From Bacteroidaceae bacterium (GTDB lineage: Bacteria; Bacteroidota; Bacteroidia; Bacteroidales; Bacteroidaceae): a DNA stretch of 64,000 bases. Positions 46,089 to 54,949 of this stretch are shown in pieces; the stretch's first letter is position 1; each line of letters begins with the position of its first letter. Position numbers and translations under genes: made by a program. The stretch lies in assembly GCA_017940185.1 (NCBI GenBank), contig JAGAZE010000038.1, forward strand, positions 1 through 64,000, in the 5' to 3' direction. The notes beneath the pieces are model-generated. The model saw only the letters and a program-made list of their open reading frames with translations, did not search any database and had not been told where the DNA came from.

Positions 46089-46119
46089 TTTGCGAAAACC
46101 TGAAAGTTTCGTACATTCG
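46089..46119 (+). promoter_or_regulatory. Promoter of array gene 4
   Basis: TTTG (46089-46092), 19-base spacer, TACATTCG (46112-46119), one mismatch from TAnnTTTG. Confidence 0.6.
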
Positions 46120-46147
46120 CTCGTCAATCCTAATAATCTCTACTATT

Positions 46148-47854
46148 ATGAAGAAAACACTACTTCTCAGCACTTTGCTCGTCAGTGTGCTAACAGTGTG
46201 CGCTCAGGTGTCGCAACGTGAAACAGATATGCCGCTTGTGCGCTATTCTCAGCACATCGGCGTGCTCGACATGCCCATGGCAGTCCCGCAATGCTCCGAC
46301 GATGCTACCGCCGCAGTGCCCGTGCGTCGCAAGAGCGTGGCCGACGGCGTGTATTTCACACGTCCGTGGGGTACTTTCTATCGCAGCAACCTCTCTTGGA
46401 CCGGCTTCACCGGCAGTATTCTGAAAGTGCCCGGCGCTACCGATGTGGTGCTCACCAACCATTCGGCACACAAGGATAATACACACTGGACCATCAGTAA
46501 AGACAGCACCACGCCCTTTACCAACACAGATGCCGAAGGCAATGCTGTCATTCGTGGCGTGCGCGCCAATGGCCTGGTCTACACACTTCCTGCCCTCCAT
46601 GCCGATGGAGCAGAAACGTTCTGTCTCGGGCTGGATGTCGACCGTATGTTCTACGAACCCACCGACACCTTCCAGCTCATGACACTGCAAGACACACGCT
46701 ACACCTACAGCGGATTCAACGATGGGTGTTTCTTCGGACTATATGGAAAGGAAACAACCTGGAACATCACTGTCAATGGTGTTACCCGTCCGGGAGAGAC
46801 GTTTCGCTTGATTCAGCAATATCCCGAGCCGCTGCGCCCTTTCTGCCTGCATAGTTTGCAGTTCACGGCTCAAAGTATGAAGTGCACCGCCGACGACCCG
46901 CATCCCATCTTTAAGGACGATGCTTGTCTCGACATCTACTTCATCGGCCGTGAGAGTGGCGATACGCTCGGCCACATGACAGCCTCTGCCTACGACACAC
47001 TGAGCTACACCTATAATGCCACACTCGAGCGTGGCGTGTCTGTGGTGCAGGTGGCGCAGACAGAAGAAGACTGGTTTGGCAATCAGACAGTGAAACCCAT
47101 TATCCTCGACGAAGCTTTCACGCTGGTGATGGAAGGCTTCGACCGCGAAGGCGTAGAGTGCGGCATCTACATGACGGCACAGGGCAACCTGCCCTGGGAA
47201 CGCCACGACATCGTCAGCGATGCCATCGTGCCCACGCGCGTACAGCCGAAATATACCGATGAAGAAGGAGGCTATCGCTATGCCTACGACAACATCACGA
47301 GCGGATATTATCAGTTTACCGCCGGCACGAGAAGTTATTCCATGGTCAACTATCTGAACGGCTTCTTCGATGTGGTGGATGTAGTGGCCGGCGACAGCCT
47401 GACGGCACCCGCCGCCGGAGGCAGGTGCACCTTCGAGAACGGAGGCACTGCCTATATAGGGCCGCAGTATCAGTCTACACGCCCCTACATCTTTCCCGAC
47501 AGCCGTACGCCCAAATACACCGTCGAAGGCCTGCCCGGCTGGCTGACCGTGGAAGGCAACTTCGACAACAACTACAACACCGACAACGCATGGATCAACA
47601 TCCTCTCCCTGCAGGCAGAGCCGCTGCCCGAGGGCGTGGCGGGACGCAAGGCCGAGCTCACCATTGTCAGCGAGTATGGAGCCAAGTCGGAGATTGTTAC
47701 AGTCGTACAGGGCGATGCCACAAGCATCACCACCATCGACAACAAGAGTGAGGGCACGGGCAATGGAACCGCCTACAACCTCGCAGGCCAGAGAGTCAAC
47801 AGTGCTTACACCGGCGTAGTGATAGACGGTGGAAAGAAAATCATCAGAAAGTAA
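46148..47854 (+). CDS. Secreted array paralogue 4 (class A)
   Basis: A 568-residue secreted protein; signal peptide LLLSTLLVSVLTVCAQ. It is the closest relative of paralogue 3 over the whole length: RPWGTFYRSNLSWTGFTGS, VPGATDVVLTNHSAHK, DVDRMFYEPTDTFQLMTLQD, DGFDREGVECGIYMTAQ-like motif, LNGFFDVVDVVAGDSLTAP, then the BACON-like unit with GLPGWLTVEGNFDNNYNTDN and tail AYNLAGQRVNSAYTGVVIDG. Its codon use is less biased than in paralogue 3. Independent promoter and terminator. Function unknown. Confidence 0.77.
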   Translation: MKKTLLLSTLLVSVLTVCAQVSQRETDMPLVRYSQHIGVLDMPMAVPQCSDDATAAVPVRRKSVADGVYFTRPWGTFYRSNLSWTGFTGSILKVPGATDVVLTNHSAHKDNTHWTISKDSTTPFTNTDAEGNAVIRGVRANGLVYTLPALHADGAETFCLGLDVDRMFYEPTDTFQLMTLQDTRYTYSGFNDGCFFGLYGKETTWNITVNGVTRPGETFRLIQQYPEPLRPFCLHSLQFTAQSMKCTADDPHPIFKDDACLDIYFIGRESGDTLGHMTASAYDTLSYTYNATLERGVSVVQVAQTEEDWFGNQTVKPIILDEAFTLVMEGFDREGVECGIYMTAQGNLPWERHDIVSDAIVPTRVQPKYTDEEGGYRYAYDNITSGYYQFTAGTRSYSMVNYLNGFFDVVDVVAGDSLTAPAAGGRCTFENGGTAYIGPQYQSTRPYIFPDSRTPKYTVEGLPGWLTVEGNFDNNYNTDNAWINILSLQAEPLPEGVAGRKAELTIVSEYGAKSEIVTVVQGDATSITTIDNKSEGTGNGTAYNLAGQRVNSAYTGVVIDGGKKIIRK

Positions 47855-47875
47855 ATCACAGGTGAAAACAGAAAG

Positions 47876-47907
47876 GTGTACCGGCCTCGGGTTAGTACAC
47901 TTTTTTT
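47876..47907 (+). terminator. Terminator after array gene 4
   Basis: GTGTAC (47876-47881) pairs with GTACAC (47895-47900), followed by seven T. Confidence 0.65.
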
Positions 47908-47917
47908 GCATAAAACC

Positions 47918-47947
47918 TTTGCGTCCACGAAATAAGCATTACCTTTG
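47918..47947 (+). promoter_or_regulatory. Promoter of array genes 5 and 6
   Basis: TTTG (47918-47921), 18-base spacer, TACCTTTG (47940-47947). The ~85-base leader contains a hairpin, GGTTGAGG...CCTCAGCC, near 47973-47995. Confidence 0.7.
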
Positions 47948-48038
47948 TTCGCACATCACAGGCAACACACAAGGTTGAGGTGCTTTCCCCTCAGCCGGTG
48001 TTTGTGGGTAGTGTGTAAGAAAAGATAAACAAAATAAT

Positions 48039-49724
48039 ATGAAAACACGCAAATTGTTATTGTTGGTCTGCTCGCTGTGTAGCCTGACAAGTTTCTCACA
48101 ACCTTCCATGTCAACTACTGCCGATGTTTCTTCTTCGGCTTCCAACTATCTGCCCCGCATCAGCGCAGCCACACGCGGCACCCTCAAAGCGCAGGGCTCC
48201 CCGCAGCAGGCTCCCGAACTGATGCGCGACCCCTACTACCACCGCGACTTCGGCACCTACTACATCAACTATCGCCGTGAAGTGTTCAGTGGCGGTGTGG
48301 GACAGTGGGTTGACGGCATGTACCTCATGACGGCACCTTTCACACAGCTGATGTTCACCAATATGGCTTCCGACAAGAGCAAAACCGTGTTCAAGTGCTA
48401 CAACAGCTTCTACAAGGTGTACATCGACTTTGCCAAAGACATCTTCGACAACTACTCCATGACACCCACCAAGGGCTCCAACTACTACATCCCCATGGTG
48501 ATGCCCAGCGAGGGTGAGCCTGGCGACACCTTCTATGTGGGCCGCAATATCGGCTACTCCGACTACGTATATACCACCACGCGCGACACCATGGGCGGCG
48601 AACTCTTCTCGCTCACCGACAACTACTACGCCTACGGCTACTTTGCCGACTTCGGCGTGGGCACCGAAGGCAGCTTCTATGGTTCCAACCGCGGCAACAC
48701 ACCCATCGGACACTGCACACGTGTATACCAATACTACCCTAAACCCATCAAGCCGCTGGCCATCAGTAAGATAAAGTTCTCCGGCTACAGCTTCAACCGC
48801 ACCGATGCAGCAGCAAGCATCCTTCCCTTCGACGGCGACGGATGCCTCACCATCAGCATCCTACGCGGCGACAACCCCAACGGCACCGACATCATAGCAC
48901 AGATGAAGGTCGACAACAGCAACATCGTGCTCAGCTACTACGACGACGTGGTGGGAGCCACCTACCATGAGATAGAGGCAACGCCCGCCGACGCAGACGG
49001 TGAAGGCAACATCGTGGCCAAACCCTTTGTCGTAGACGACGAATACACCCTCGTCATCGATGGATTCTCGCCCGATAAGGCCGACATCGGCATAGGCAAC
49101 ACCGACCAAAGCAAGGTGTACTGGGACGGCGACCGCAGCGACACAGCACCCGTACGCCCCACACATGCCGTCTACACCGATGGCACCGACTACACCATGC
49201 CCGCCAACAATGCACGCATCTACTTTGATGGCTGCTACGACGTGGCCAACGTAATAGGCAGCACCACGCTCACAGCACCCGCAGCAGGCGGAGCATGCAC
49301 CTTTGAGGCAAACGGCAACACCTACTATGGACCGCAGGTGCAGACTTCGCATGCATATATCAATAGTGTCAGCGGCGAACCCAACTATCGGTTGGAAAAC
49401 CTGCCCGAATGGCTCACCATCGAACGCTGCGCCACCAACAACTACAACTCCTCAGGCAGTTGGACACAGGTGTTCATCGTCAATGCCGAGGCATTGCCGG
49501 CAGGCCTCTCCGGCCGTACAGCACAGGTGAAGGTTGTGAGCGACCTCGGCGCATGCAGCCAGGTGATTACCTTCCTGCAAGGTGATGCCACGGGCATCAC
49601 CACCATCGACGACAAGGCCGACAACACTGGCAATGCTGCTGTCTACAACCTTGCCGGACAGCGCGTGGGAGCCGACTATCGCGGCATCGTGGTGCAGAAA
49701 GGGAAGAAAATACTCGTCAGATGA
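48039..49724 (+). CDS. Secreted array paralogue 5 (class B)
   Basis: A 561-residue secreted protein; signal peptide LLLLVCSLCSLTSFSQ. Class B marks: YYHRDFGTYYINYRR, MTAPFTQLMFTNMASDKSKTVF, LFSLTDNYYAYGYFADFG, YQYYPKPIKPLAISKIKFSG, LRGDNPNGTDIIAQMKV, DGFSPDKADIGIGNTDQSKVYWDG. Then the BACON-like unit (LENLPEWLTIERCATNNYN) and tail VYNLAGQRVGADYRGIVVQK. The next paralogue starts 22 bases after its stop, so 5 and 6 form one transcript. The tail DNA is nearly identical to that of paralogue 6. Confidence 0.77.
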   Translation: MKTRKLLLLVCSLCSLTSFSQPSMSTTADVSSSASNYLPRISAATRGTLKAQGSPQQAPELMRDPYYHRDFGTYYINYRREVFSGGVGQWVDGMYLMTAPFTQLMFTNMASDKSKTVFKCYNSFYKVYIDFAKDIFDNYSMTPTKGSNYYIPMVMPSEGEPGDTFYVGRNIGYSDYVYTTTRDTMGGELFSLTDNYYAYGYFADFGVGTEGSFYGSNRGNTPIGHCTRVYQYYPKPIKPLAISKIKFSGYSFNRTDAAASILPFDGDGCLTISILRGDNPNGTDIIAQMKVDNSNIVLSYYDDVVGATYHEIEATPADADGEGNIVAKPFVVDDEYTLVIDGFSPDKADIGIGNTDQSKVYWDGDRSDTAPVRPTHAVYTDGTDYTMPANNARIYFDGCYDVANVIGSTTLTAPAAGGACTFEANGNTYYGPQVQTSHAYINSVSGEPNYRLENLPEWLTIERCATNNYNSSGSWTQVFIVNAEALPAGLSGRTAQVKVVSDLGACSQVITFLQGDATGITTIDDKADNTGNAAVYNLAGQRVGADYRGIVVQKGKKILVR

Positions 49725-49746
49725 TACACCTACAGATTTTTGCCTC

Positions 49747-51468
49747 ATGACCACAATTCCCGGTTTCCGCCTTCTGATGGCCACACTCTTTGGCCTCACT
49801 GCCGTAGCCTCCTCCCTGTCGGCCCAATCAGTTGATGAGTCAACAGCCGTGGCAGTGGGCACTGGCGTTGCTCCGCGTTGTATCGTGTGCAACAGTGCCG
49901 ACATGCCAGTCCCCGAACTGCGAAAGAATAAAGCCAACGGCAACTACTACACCCGCCACTTCGGCACCTACTATCGCAATACGAGCTACGACGGCAACCT
50001 GAGCACCAATACCACCATTGTGTCGGCTCCCTTCACGCCACTCACCTTCACCAACAGAAATGCCGCAGGCGTGGCTGCTCAGTGGCAATGCTACGACCGT
50101 GGTGCTTCTGCATGGAATGATGCCACCCCCGATGCCGATGGCAACTACACCATGACACCCTCAAAGGGGTTCTTCACCACCAATAATCAGGTGCCTGCCC
50201 TCCTACTCAACGGCGAGCGATTCCATTTCGGACAATTCTCGGGCCTTGACGCATCGGGGCAGCCGTTATGGAGCGCCAATGCTGCCAATGCCAACATCGT
50301 CACTGCCGACAACCTTGGTGTGGGACTAATGTCACTCACCGACAATGTGTTGGTATATGGTGCCTTTGTCAACAGCCAGGGAAAGCGTGGTGCCTTCTAT
50401 GGCAGCAGCGAGCCAGGCTATGGCATGTCGGTGTGTAAGGCGGTATGGCAATACTATCCGCAACCCATCCGCCCCATGGCGCTGAAGAGCATACGATGGA
50501 TGGGCAACTCTTTCAACCTCGACGGCCCCGGGAGTGGTGGCGACACCATCCCTATCAAAGATGGCTATGCCTTGCACGCCTACATCATCGCCGGCAACGA
50601 CCGGGCCGGCACCGACACGCTGGCAAAGGCCGACATCACCAATCAGCAAGTGCTAAGCCGATGGTGGAATACAGGAATGAATACCTGGTACTTCACCTAC
50701 GAGGTGTCTCTCAGCGTGCGCAATGCCCAGGGACAGTGGGAAGAAAAACCCGTGGTAATCAATCAACCCTTCACCCTCGTGCTTGAAGGGTTCGACGACG
50801 ACAACGTCGATGTCGGTATCGACAATGTGCATCAGCAGAGCCTCTACTACGAGTCCGACCGCAGTGCCGACCTCGCCACGGCACAGTCGTGGGGCATACC
50901 GCCCACGCTCATCACCTATGGAGGTACATCCATATTCTGGGTGCTCGGCAACAATGCGCGCATCTTCTTCGATGCCATGTTCGATGTAGTCAACGTGGTA
51001 AGTGGCGACAGCCTGTATGTGGGTAGTGACGGCGGACGCTGCTGGACCCTCTCAGAGGCACAGCGCGTAGAGGGACTTCGCTACCAGTCGAGCCGTGCTT
51101 ACAAGACGTCGGGCGTGCCCACCCCAAACTATAGTGTGCAGGGCTTGCCCGAGTGGTTGCGCATAGAGAGCAACGACAAAAGCAAGTATTTCTCTTCCAG
51201 TAACTGGGTCAACACCCTTCACCTCGTTGCCGGCCCACTCCCCGAAGGACTTAGCACGCGTCATGCCGACATACGCATAACAAGCGAGCTGGGTGCCGAG
51301 TCGCAAATGGTGCGCGTTGTGCAAGGCGATGCCACGGGCATCACCACACCCGAGGCAAGCACCGGCGGCACCACCCCGTCGCCAGCCTACAACCTTGCCG
51401 GACAGCGCGTGGGAGCCGACTATCGCGGCATCGTGGTGCAAGATGGTAAGAAACACATCGTGCGGTAA
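49747..51468 (+). CDS. Secreted array paralogue 6 (class B, diverged)
   Basis: A 573-residue secreted protein. ATG 49747 gives a signal peptide (LLMATLFGLTAVASSLSAQ); the in-frame stretch back to 49582 lies inside paralogue 5 and is rejected. Class B marks are present but diverged: YYTRHFGTYYRNTSYDG, VSAPFTPLTFTNRN, WQYYPQPIRPMALKSIRWMG, LEGFDDDNVDVGIDNVHQQSLYYES. It has a CIVC pair near residue 39-42 that other members lack. The BACON-like unit (GLPEWLRIESNDKSKYFSS) and tail YNLAGQRVGADYRGIVVQD follow. Last gene of the array. Confidence 0.75.
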   Translation: MTTIPGFRLLMATLFGLTAVASSLSAQSVDESTAVAVGTGVAPRCIVCNSADMPVPELRKNKANGNYYTRHFGTYYRNTSYDGNLSTNTTIVSAPFTPLTFTNRNAAGVAAQWQCYDRGASAWNDATPDADGNYTMTPSKGFFTTNNQVPALLLNGERFHFGQFSGLDASGQPLWSANAANANIVTADNLGVGLMSLTDNVLVYGAFVNSQGKRGAFYGSSEPGYGMSVCKAVWQYYPQPIRPMALKSIRWMGNSFNLDGPGSGGDTIPIKDGYALHAYIIAGNDRAGTDTLAKADITNQQVLSRWWNTGMNTWYFTYEVSLSVRNAQGQWEEKPVVINQPFTLVLEGFDDDNVDVGIDNVHQQSLYYESDRSADLATAQSWGIPPTLITYGGTSIFWVLGNNARIFFDAMFDVVNVVSGDSLYVGSDGGRCWTLSEAQRVEGLRYQSSRAYKTSGVPTPNYSVQGLPEWLRIESNDKSKYFSSSNWVNTLHLVAGPLPEGLSTRHADIRITSELGAESQMVRVVQGDATGITTPEASTGGTTPSPAYNLAGQRVGADYRGIVVQDGKKHIVR

Positions 51469-51491
51469 ACCCGTAGGAGCGCAGGATAATA

Positions 51492-51511
51492 GGAGGGGCT
51501 TCAACCCCTCC
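51492..51511 (+). terminator. Possible terminator after the array
   Basis: GGAGGGG and CCCCTCC, perfect 7-bp stem with a six-base loop (cttcaa). A U-tract is lacking. Confidence 0.55.
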
Positions 51512-51575
51512 CGTTCTCCATACCCCTATACACTCTGTAATGTAAAGGCTGAATTAAAATTTTTAATTCTTTTTA

Positions 51576-51606
51576 TTTGCAGTTTTCCGCAATGTCCTTA
51601 TCTTTG
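51576..51606 (+). promoter_or_regulatory. Promoter for the leader / BspA-lipoprotein unit
   Basis: TTTG (51576-51579), 19-base spacer, TATCTTTG (51599-51606). The first clear gene starts 549 bases downstream, so the transcript would have a very long leader. Confidence 0.75.
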
Positions 51607-52155
51607 CAGTGCATTATTCGCCCCCCCCCCATTTATAAAATAGAAAAAAAATAATCTGGAAAAACACACCAAGAATACACCTGTAGCTCCGACTGCTCCA
51701 CGATAGCACCGTTTATTCCGTTACCATGAAACAGCCCTGCCATATCTGCCTTCTTCCTGTACCTGCTGAGCAGCATTGCGCCCGTGCTGTTTTAACATTT
51801 ATTTACCCCCCCCCCCGAATTTAAGAAATCTTAACGCAAAAACAGCCCTTTGGAGTGAGCCTATTGCTCCGAAAGGGCAGCATTGTGTCCGCATGGCAAC
51901 GCCTGCCGTGCGGGCTTTTCTGTGTGGACGTATTCGGAAAACTCTGAAAACTCCGAAAACTCCGAATACTCTGAAAACTCTGAATACTCCGAAAACTCTG
52001 AATACTCCGAAAACTCTGAATACTCCGAAAACTCTGAATACTCCGAAAACTCTGAATACTCCGAATACTCCGAATACCCCACCAACCCTTTCTTCAACCA
52101 AAGAAAGATTATATCACACAATATATATAACATATAAATCATAACTGAATATACA
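51607..52155 (+). other. Long leader with C10 and C11 tracts, hairpins and a minisatellite
   Basis: Contains C10 (51621-51630), C11 (51806-51816), a hairpin GCCCTTTGGAG/CTCCgAAAGGGC (51845-51878), a second hairpin CCGCATGGCA/TGCCGTGCGG (51889-51913) followed by GCTTTTC like an attenuator, and a 9-bp minisatellite (51938-52077). An ATG at 51726 opens a frame that at C11 stops soon after the tract (near 51821). One extra C would join it to the frame running through the minisatellite to 52144 (KTLNTP-type repeats). Whether any of this is translated is unknown. Confidence 0.6.
51938..52077 (+). repeat. 9-bp minisatellite (18-bp higher-order unit)
   Basis: About fifteen copies of aa(a/t)actc(t/c)g, mostly alternating as the 18-mer AACTCTGAATACTCCGAA. 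Frame is kept in all readings since the unit is a multiple of three; both strands stay open through it. Confidence 0.93.
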
Positions 52156-52518
52156 ATGAGCAAGTTAAGCACAATGCTGTCTTTTAGCGAATTGCACGAT
52201 TTGAAGTTGCCCGCCGACTCACGTCCCGTCTCACCGGCCGACGCTCCCGATGGCAGGAAACCATACGCTTCGCCCGAGATAGTGATACACAGGCATCACT
52301 CGCCCGTGCTACCCCTGATGGCATCGAATGCGCATATCGGCGACGGCTTCGACCAGAACGACGACATCAGTGGCGGCAACACCTCCGGAGACGGTTTCGT
52401 GGGTGAAGACATCGGCACGGGAGGCGGAGGAAATCCCGGCGGCGGCTTCGATGGCGAAGACATCATCTGGGGAGTACCGGCAAGGAGCAACAGTATGTTC
52501 AACGACCATGCCGATTAG
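52156..52518 (+). CDS. Small Asp/Gly-rich protein, unknown function
   Basis: A 120-residue protein. No signal peptide. The middle has KPYASPEIVIHRHHSPVLPLMAS, comparable in layout to the segment in the 67-residue protein at 19454-19657 (Y..P.., aliphatic stretch, A.S), followed by a Gly/Asp/Asn-rich tail with repeated DGF(D/V)xE/GEDI units (for example GDGFVGEDIGTGGGG and GGGFDGEDIIWG). It lies 42 bases before the BspA-type lipoprotein gene and is probably co-transcribed. Function unknown; a small surface-associated or exported peptide is a guess from context. Confidence 0.65.
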   Translation: MSKLSTMLSFSELHDLKLPADSRPVSPADAPDGRKPYASPEIVIHRHHSPVLPLMASNAHIGDGFDQNDDISGGNTSGDGFVGEDIGTGGGGNPGGGFDGEDIIWGVPARSNSMFNDHAD

Positions 52519-52560
52519 CATGCAACAGTAAGTACAACAACATAAACCATACCATTCGTT

Positions 52561-54711
52561 ATGAAAAAACAGACAATCCCTCACATTTCCGGCATGTTGC
52601 TTCTTGCATGTGCCACCCTGCTGACAGGCAGCGCGCTGGTGTCGTGCTCGAGCGATGAGTTCCCGGAGCAGACTCCCGTTGAAGACTTCAGCTTCACTAT
52701 CACCGCCCGCGGCACGCAAGGGGCTGGCGGCAGCTCGGCCAAGGCCGCTGACTTCGACGATGAAGACAGCGACAATGAGGCGGCATCCCCGCTGGCACTG
52801 CTCGTGCATGGCGAAGAAGACATCAATCCCGAAGGATGGAACGACCCGCAGGCCGAGTCGCTTACGGCAAAGATGACAGACTTCGCCACGCGCATGAAGA
52901 CACTCTATCGCTACGACGGCAACAACAACTACCTCAGCGTGACCTGGAAGGCCGGCGACAAAATCGGTATCAAGACCGTTGCCAATGCCGCCAACAACAC
53001 AAAGGAGTGGACCATGCTCACCCTCGATGCGGGTGCCGGCAACACGGTGGCCACCTTCGAAGGTCTGGCCTACTCGCGCAACGACCTGCTGCCCGAGGGG
53101 TCGCAGAACATCGTGGCGGTGTATCCCTACTCGGCAGACGGCTCCTACGACTTCAACGTGCAGCCGGGCACCATCGCCGGACTGGGCGACTTCGACGTGC
53201 GTGCCGACAACGGCGAACTGAACAATGCCAACGTGGCTGACCTCTATTTCAAGACGAAGATTTCCGTACTGCGCATCGCCAAGGAGTTCTTCGACCTGGG
53301 TGAGGACACCAAGACCAAGGGCAAGAGTGAGCTGACCGTCACCGTCAGCGGTGCCGGACTGGGTAACCACCTCGCCGACGTGTGCTCCGACGACGAGACG
53401 GCCACGGCAGGCTCCATCACAGCCACCGTGACTGTCGATGCCACATCGGGCAAGCCCCTGGAAGATGTCTTCCTCGCCTTCGTGCCCATCGACACCGATG
53501 TGTCGCTCTTCAACGTCGAGATACAGTCGGGCAACGACGTCAACACCTACAGCATGTACAATTTCCATAAGAGCCATTTCGAGACGGGCAAGATGTACAA
53601 CCTCAAGCATCCGGGCACCGATGTGTCGGAACAGTGCATCGACTTCAAGGACGCGGTGGCCGAAGCCATCTGCCTGCAGAATTTCGACACCGACGACAAC
53701 GGCTGCATCTCCTACCGCGAGGCACGCTCGGTGACCTACCTCGGCACCGCCTTCCGAGGATCAGACATGCGCTACTTCCCCGAACTGCAATACTTCAACG
53801 CCCTCACAATGATATCGGCCAACGCATTCAACGGATGCACAAAGTTGGAGGAAATAGGTATACATGACGGAATAAAAATAATAAGTAATAGTGCGTTCTT
53901 CAGTTGCACATCGCTTGCCACTCTCCCCTCGCTGGCAAATGTCACCGAGATAGGTGCGGACGCGTTCCAAGGTTGCACGTCGCTTGCCAATATCCCTTCA
54001 CTTGCAAATGTTACAACGATAGGTAATCAAGCGTTCTACGATTGCACATCGCTTGCTACTCTCCCCTCCCTGGCAAATGTTACAACGATAGGTGATCGAG
54101 CGTTCGAAAATTGCAAGTCGCTTGACAATCTTCCCGAATTGACAGCTTGTACAACGATAGGTGAGAGAGCATTCTTCGGTTGCCAATCATTAACATCTGT
54201 ATCCGCTCCACTACTGACGGAAATCCCCGCTTACGCATTCTGGTACTGTTTCAATTTGTCAAATGTTTCCGGTCCTAATGTAAAAAGAATTTCTTATTAT
54301 GCATTCTGCAATCTCTTTAATATGAGTAATCCTACACGACTCTATCCAACATTAAATTTCCCAGTGTTAGAGGAATTGGCTACCGAAGCCATCGGTTTTA
54401 ACTCGTATTTTGGTGATTATAGTGGCACACTAATATTGCCTAGTACTTTAAAAAGAGTTCAATATGATACCGGTGAAGTTCTGTCAGCATTTATGACAGA
54501 GAATTTATCAATATATTGTTATGCGACAACACCACCGACGGTGATAGATGGTGATGGAAATATCAATACTAAAAATGATGCAAATTACGTAGGAGACGTA
54601 CCATTCATACCCAGTTCATGCACGCTATACGTCCCTGCTGCCAGTGTAAACGCTTATAAAACAGCCTTATGGTGGAGAACGATTGCTTCCCAAATTCAAG
54701 CAATCCCATAG
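52561..54711 (+). CDS. BspA-like surface lipoprotein with fimbrillin-like N-terminus
   Basis: A 716-residue lipoprotein; lipobox LVSC with C29, followed by SSDEFPE. Residues about 40-350 resemble the FimB/Mfa2-like or fimbrillin-type beta domains of Bacteroidales (ITARGTQ start, VTWKAGDKIGI, NIVAVYPYSADGSY). An EF-hand/dockerin-like motif follows (FDTDDNGCISYREA, about 377-390). Residues about 410-610 are BspA-type LRR_5 repeats (IGDRAFENCKSLDNLP). DNA composition shifts from GC-rich to clearly AT-richer from about 53.85 kb, matching the start of the LRR region, which suggests a mosaic gene. It lacks the NGKK tail, consistent with lipid anchoring instead. Likely surface adhesin (inference). 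Confidence 0.82.
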   Translation: MKKQTIPHISGMLLLACATLLTGSALVSCSSDEFPEQTPVEDFSFTITARGTQGAGGSSAKAADFDDEDSDNEAASPLALLVHGEEDINPEGWNDPQAESLTAKMTDFATRMKTLYRYDGNNNYLSVTWKAGDKIGIKTVANAANNTKEWTMLTLDAGAGNTVATFEGLAYSRNDLLPEGSQNIVAVYPYSADGSYDFNVQPGTIAGLGDFDVRADNGELNNANVADLYFKTKISVLRIAKEFFDLGEDTKTKGKSELTVTVSGAGLGNHLADVCSDDETATAGSITATVTVDATSGKPLEDVFLAFVPIDTDVSLFNVEIQSGNDVNTYSMYNFHKSHFETGKMYNLKHPGTDVSEQCIDFKDAVAEAICLQNFDTDDNGCISYREARSVTYLGTAFRGSDMRYFPELQYFNALTMISANAFNGCTKLEEIGIHDGIKIISNSAFFSCTSLATLPSLANVTEIGADAFQGCTSLANIPSLANVTTIGNQAFYDCTSLATLPSLANVTTIGDRAFENCKSLDNLPELTACTTIGERAFFGCQSLTSVSAPLLTEIPAYAFWYCFNLSNVSGPNVKRISYYAFCNLFNMSNPTRLYPTLNFPVLEELATEAIGFNSYFGDYSGTLILPSTLKRVQYDTGEVLSAFMTENLSIYCYATTPPTVIDGDGNINTKNDANYVGDVPFIPSSCTLYVPAASVNAYKTALWWRTIASQIQAIP

Positions 54712-54789
54712 CGTTTGCCTGCTTGCCTGACACACGTCGGAGCCACAACATTTATCATTATAGTTTTTTTATTAGTTTCTTAGCATCGT

Positions 54790-54825
54790 CCCTCCTTCGT
54801 GAGAAGGGGGGCGGTGTGTTTTTTG
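54790..54825 (+). terminator. Terminator after the BspA-type lipoprotein gene
   Basis: CCCTCCTT pairs with AAGGGGGG (one G-T pair) across a six-base loop; ggtgtgTTTTTTG follows shortly. Confidence 0.55.
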
Positions 54826-54880
54826 CGGGTAGGATAGCTAACGAATGGCTTGTGTCCGATTGTCTGCTTTCTTCATATTG

Positions 54881-54925
54881 TCCGTGCTCTCTGTGCTTTC
54901 CGTGCTTTCCGTGCTTTCCGTGTGC
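54881..54925. repeat. 9-bp repeat, five units
   Basis: Units tccgtgctc, tctgtgctt, tccgtgctt, tccgtgctt and tccgtgtgc follow each other without gaps, between the lipoprotein gene and tadA. Same period as the minisatellite at 51938-52077 but a different sequence. Confidence 0.8.
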
Positions 54926-54949
54926 CACTATCACCGCCATGGTGTGGTA

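Noticed and set aside
49582-49746. Upstream extension of array paralogue 6
   Set aside because: It lies within paralogue 5 in another frame; the signal peptide begins at 49747.
51776-52144. Annotating the KTLNTP-repeat frame as a gene
   Set aside because: Its own start would be TTG with no support; I report it only as part of a possible phase-variable frame, since the minisatellite is open in several frames.
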